DNA from: an uncultured Bacteroidota bacterium
GTDB lineage: Bacteria; Bacteroidota; Bacteroidia; Flavobacteriales; Flavobacteriaceae
Assembly: GCA_903888655.1 (NCBI GenBank)
Contig: CAISUR010000347.1
Location: forward strand, 1-5,424
Direction: 5' to 3'
Length of the DNA: 5,424 bases
Shown: positions 5,230 through 5,424 of the stretch, piece after piece
Layout: each line of letters opens with the position of its first letter
How positions within the stretch are numbered: the stretch's first letter is position 1
Notes under the pieces: generated by a model
What the model was told of the DNA's origin: nothing
What the model saw: the letters and a program-made list of their open reading frames with translations, nothing else
Databases searched by the model: none
Program-made: the position numbers and the translations under genes

Positions 5230-5340
5230 TTAATATATAAATCCAACAACCGCCAAACTTTTACCCAGCTCCGCAAAGTGTTTATTTTTAGCACTGCGTT
5301 GCGCAAATGTCTCCTGACTTTGCGCTTTGTTATTTTTCAT
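5230..5340 (-). CDS. Possible 36-residue small protein or leader peptide upstream of the lipoprotein gene
   Basis: An ATG at 5340 opens a frame of 36 codons ending in TAA at 5230, 26 bases before the lipoprotein ATG. The peptide starts MKNNKAQSQETFAQRSAKNK and continues HFAELGKSLAVVGFIY: basic and hydrophilic first, with a short hydrophobic end. A TATATTTG box ends about 15 bases upstream of the ATG, the right distance for a short-leader transcript. Against it, the frame coincides with strong hairpins (5272-5325) and could be an open frame inside an intergenic repeat element. It has no recognisable domain. It could be a real small protein, a regulatory leader peptide, or a chance frame. Confidence 0.35.
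   Translation of the reverse strand: MKNNKAQSQETFAQRSAKNKHFAELGKSLAVVGFIY
5272..5325. promoter_or_regulatory. Alternative hairpins in the lipoprotein gene leader
   Basis: GCGCAAA (5301-5307) and TTTGCGC (5319-5325) pair perfectly. The stem continues with GTC/GAC around a TCCT loop after one bulged base, giving about 10 bp. The right arm can instead pair with an upstream copy, because CGCAAAGT (5272-5279) is the exact complement of ACTTTGCG (5317-5324). AGTG (5277-5280) and CACT (5292-5295) form a further small stem. The two main pairings exclude each other, as in attenuators, but a repeat-derived palindrome would look the same. Confidence 0.5.
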
Positions 5341-5355
5341 AAATTTAAACTTTAT

Positions 5356-5363
5356 CAAATATA
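5356..5363 (-). promoter_or_regulatory. Candidate -7 box for the small ORF and lipoprotein gene
   Basis: On the minus strand the bases read TATATTTG, a perfect match to TAnnTTTG. Transcription would start near 5349, about ten bases before the small ORF's ATG. A TTG at 5391-5389 (inside repeat copy C) lies 25 bases upstream, slightly farther than the usual -33 spacing, so the -33 element is doubtful. Confidence 0.45.
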
Positions 5364-5375
5364 AAAAAAATACCC

Positions 5376-5424
5376 GATTGCGGATTTGCAATCCGTGCCC
5401 GCCATCAACTTCAAAACAAATCTA
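5376..5424 (-). repeat. Interspersed repeat, copy C (hairpin plus conserved arm), at the window edge
   Basis: The 30-base arm (5395-5424, starting GTGCCCGCCATCAACTTC on the plus strand) matches copy A at 26 of 30 positions and copy B at 21 of 25. The adjacent hairpin is CGGATT-TGC-AATCCG (5381-5395). The same bases can also fold as GATTGC-GGATTT-GCAATC (5376-5393). On the minus strand it is followed by GGGTATTTTTTTT, so it could act as a terminator for a gene beyond the right edge. The arm ends in TAGATTTG on the minus strand, exactly at the window end; the element may extend further. Confidence 0.75.

Noticed and set aside
5241..5335. Integron attC site ahead of the lipoprotein gene (ATCCAAC at 5241-5247 fits RYYYAAC)
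   Set aside because: The partner site would need GTTRRRY on the plus strand; the only candidate reads GTTATTT, which does not fit. Copies A, B and C also lack paired core sites, and no integrase is visible.
3485..5424. CRISPR-like spaced repeats
   Set aside because: Only three copies, spaced by about a kilobase with genes between them, and the copies diverge. No short regular spacers are present.

Overview
The window is AT-rich, has almost no Shine-Dalgarno sequences, and carries genes typical of the Flavobacteriaceae: a menaquinone MenB, a Kdo-activating KdsB (so a Gram-negative with LPS), a Bacteroidetes-type lipoprotein and a small outer-membrane-like protein. Several TAnnTTTG motifs, the -7 box of Bacteroidetes primary-sigma promoters, fit this. 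Flavobacterium or a close relative is the best guess. That assignment is inferred from protein style and was not searched.

Left part (1-1650), conserved core genes: menB on the minus strand, then a divergent gene for a two-helix membrane protein with a YyaB-like PH domain on the plus strand. About 110 bases separate their starts and hold an inverted repeat. The PH-domain gene converges on kdsB across 192 bases that contain a likely minus-strand terminator for kdsB.

Middle part (1650-3420): a tight minus-strand operon of SRPBCC membrane-anchored protein, VOC/PhnB-like protein and kdsB, with gaps of 2 and 11 bases. The first two have no known mechanistic link to KdsB. They look like co-transcribed passengers or general stress and binding proteins.

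Right part (3420-5424), accessory: two minus-strand genes of unknown function, a secreted or outer-membrane beta-rich protein and a lipoprotein, separated and flanked by three copies of one short repeat (3485-3529, 4341-4397, 5376-5424). All copies have the same orientation. Each has a conserved 25-30 base arm next to a variable hairpin. The result is an ordered repeat-gene-repeat-gene-repeat layout. Each arm also ends in a perfect TAnnTTTG box read on the minus strand, the direction of the genes. A strong intrinsic terminator (3532-3564) abuts the leftmost copy. Ahead of the lipoprotein gene is a 36-codon open frame (5230-5340) lying within alternative, mutually exclusive hairpins and preceded by another TAnnTTTG box.

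The core genes are ordinary. The part worth a second look is the repeat family with its one-gene intervals, and the structured leader or small ORF before the lipoprotein gene. No transposase, integrase, tRNA, rRNA or CRISPR array is visible.
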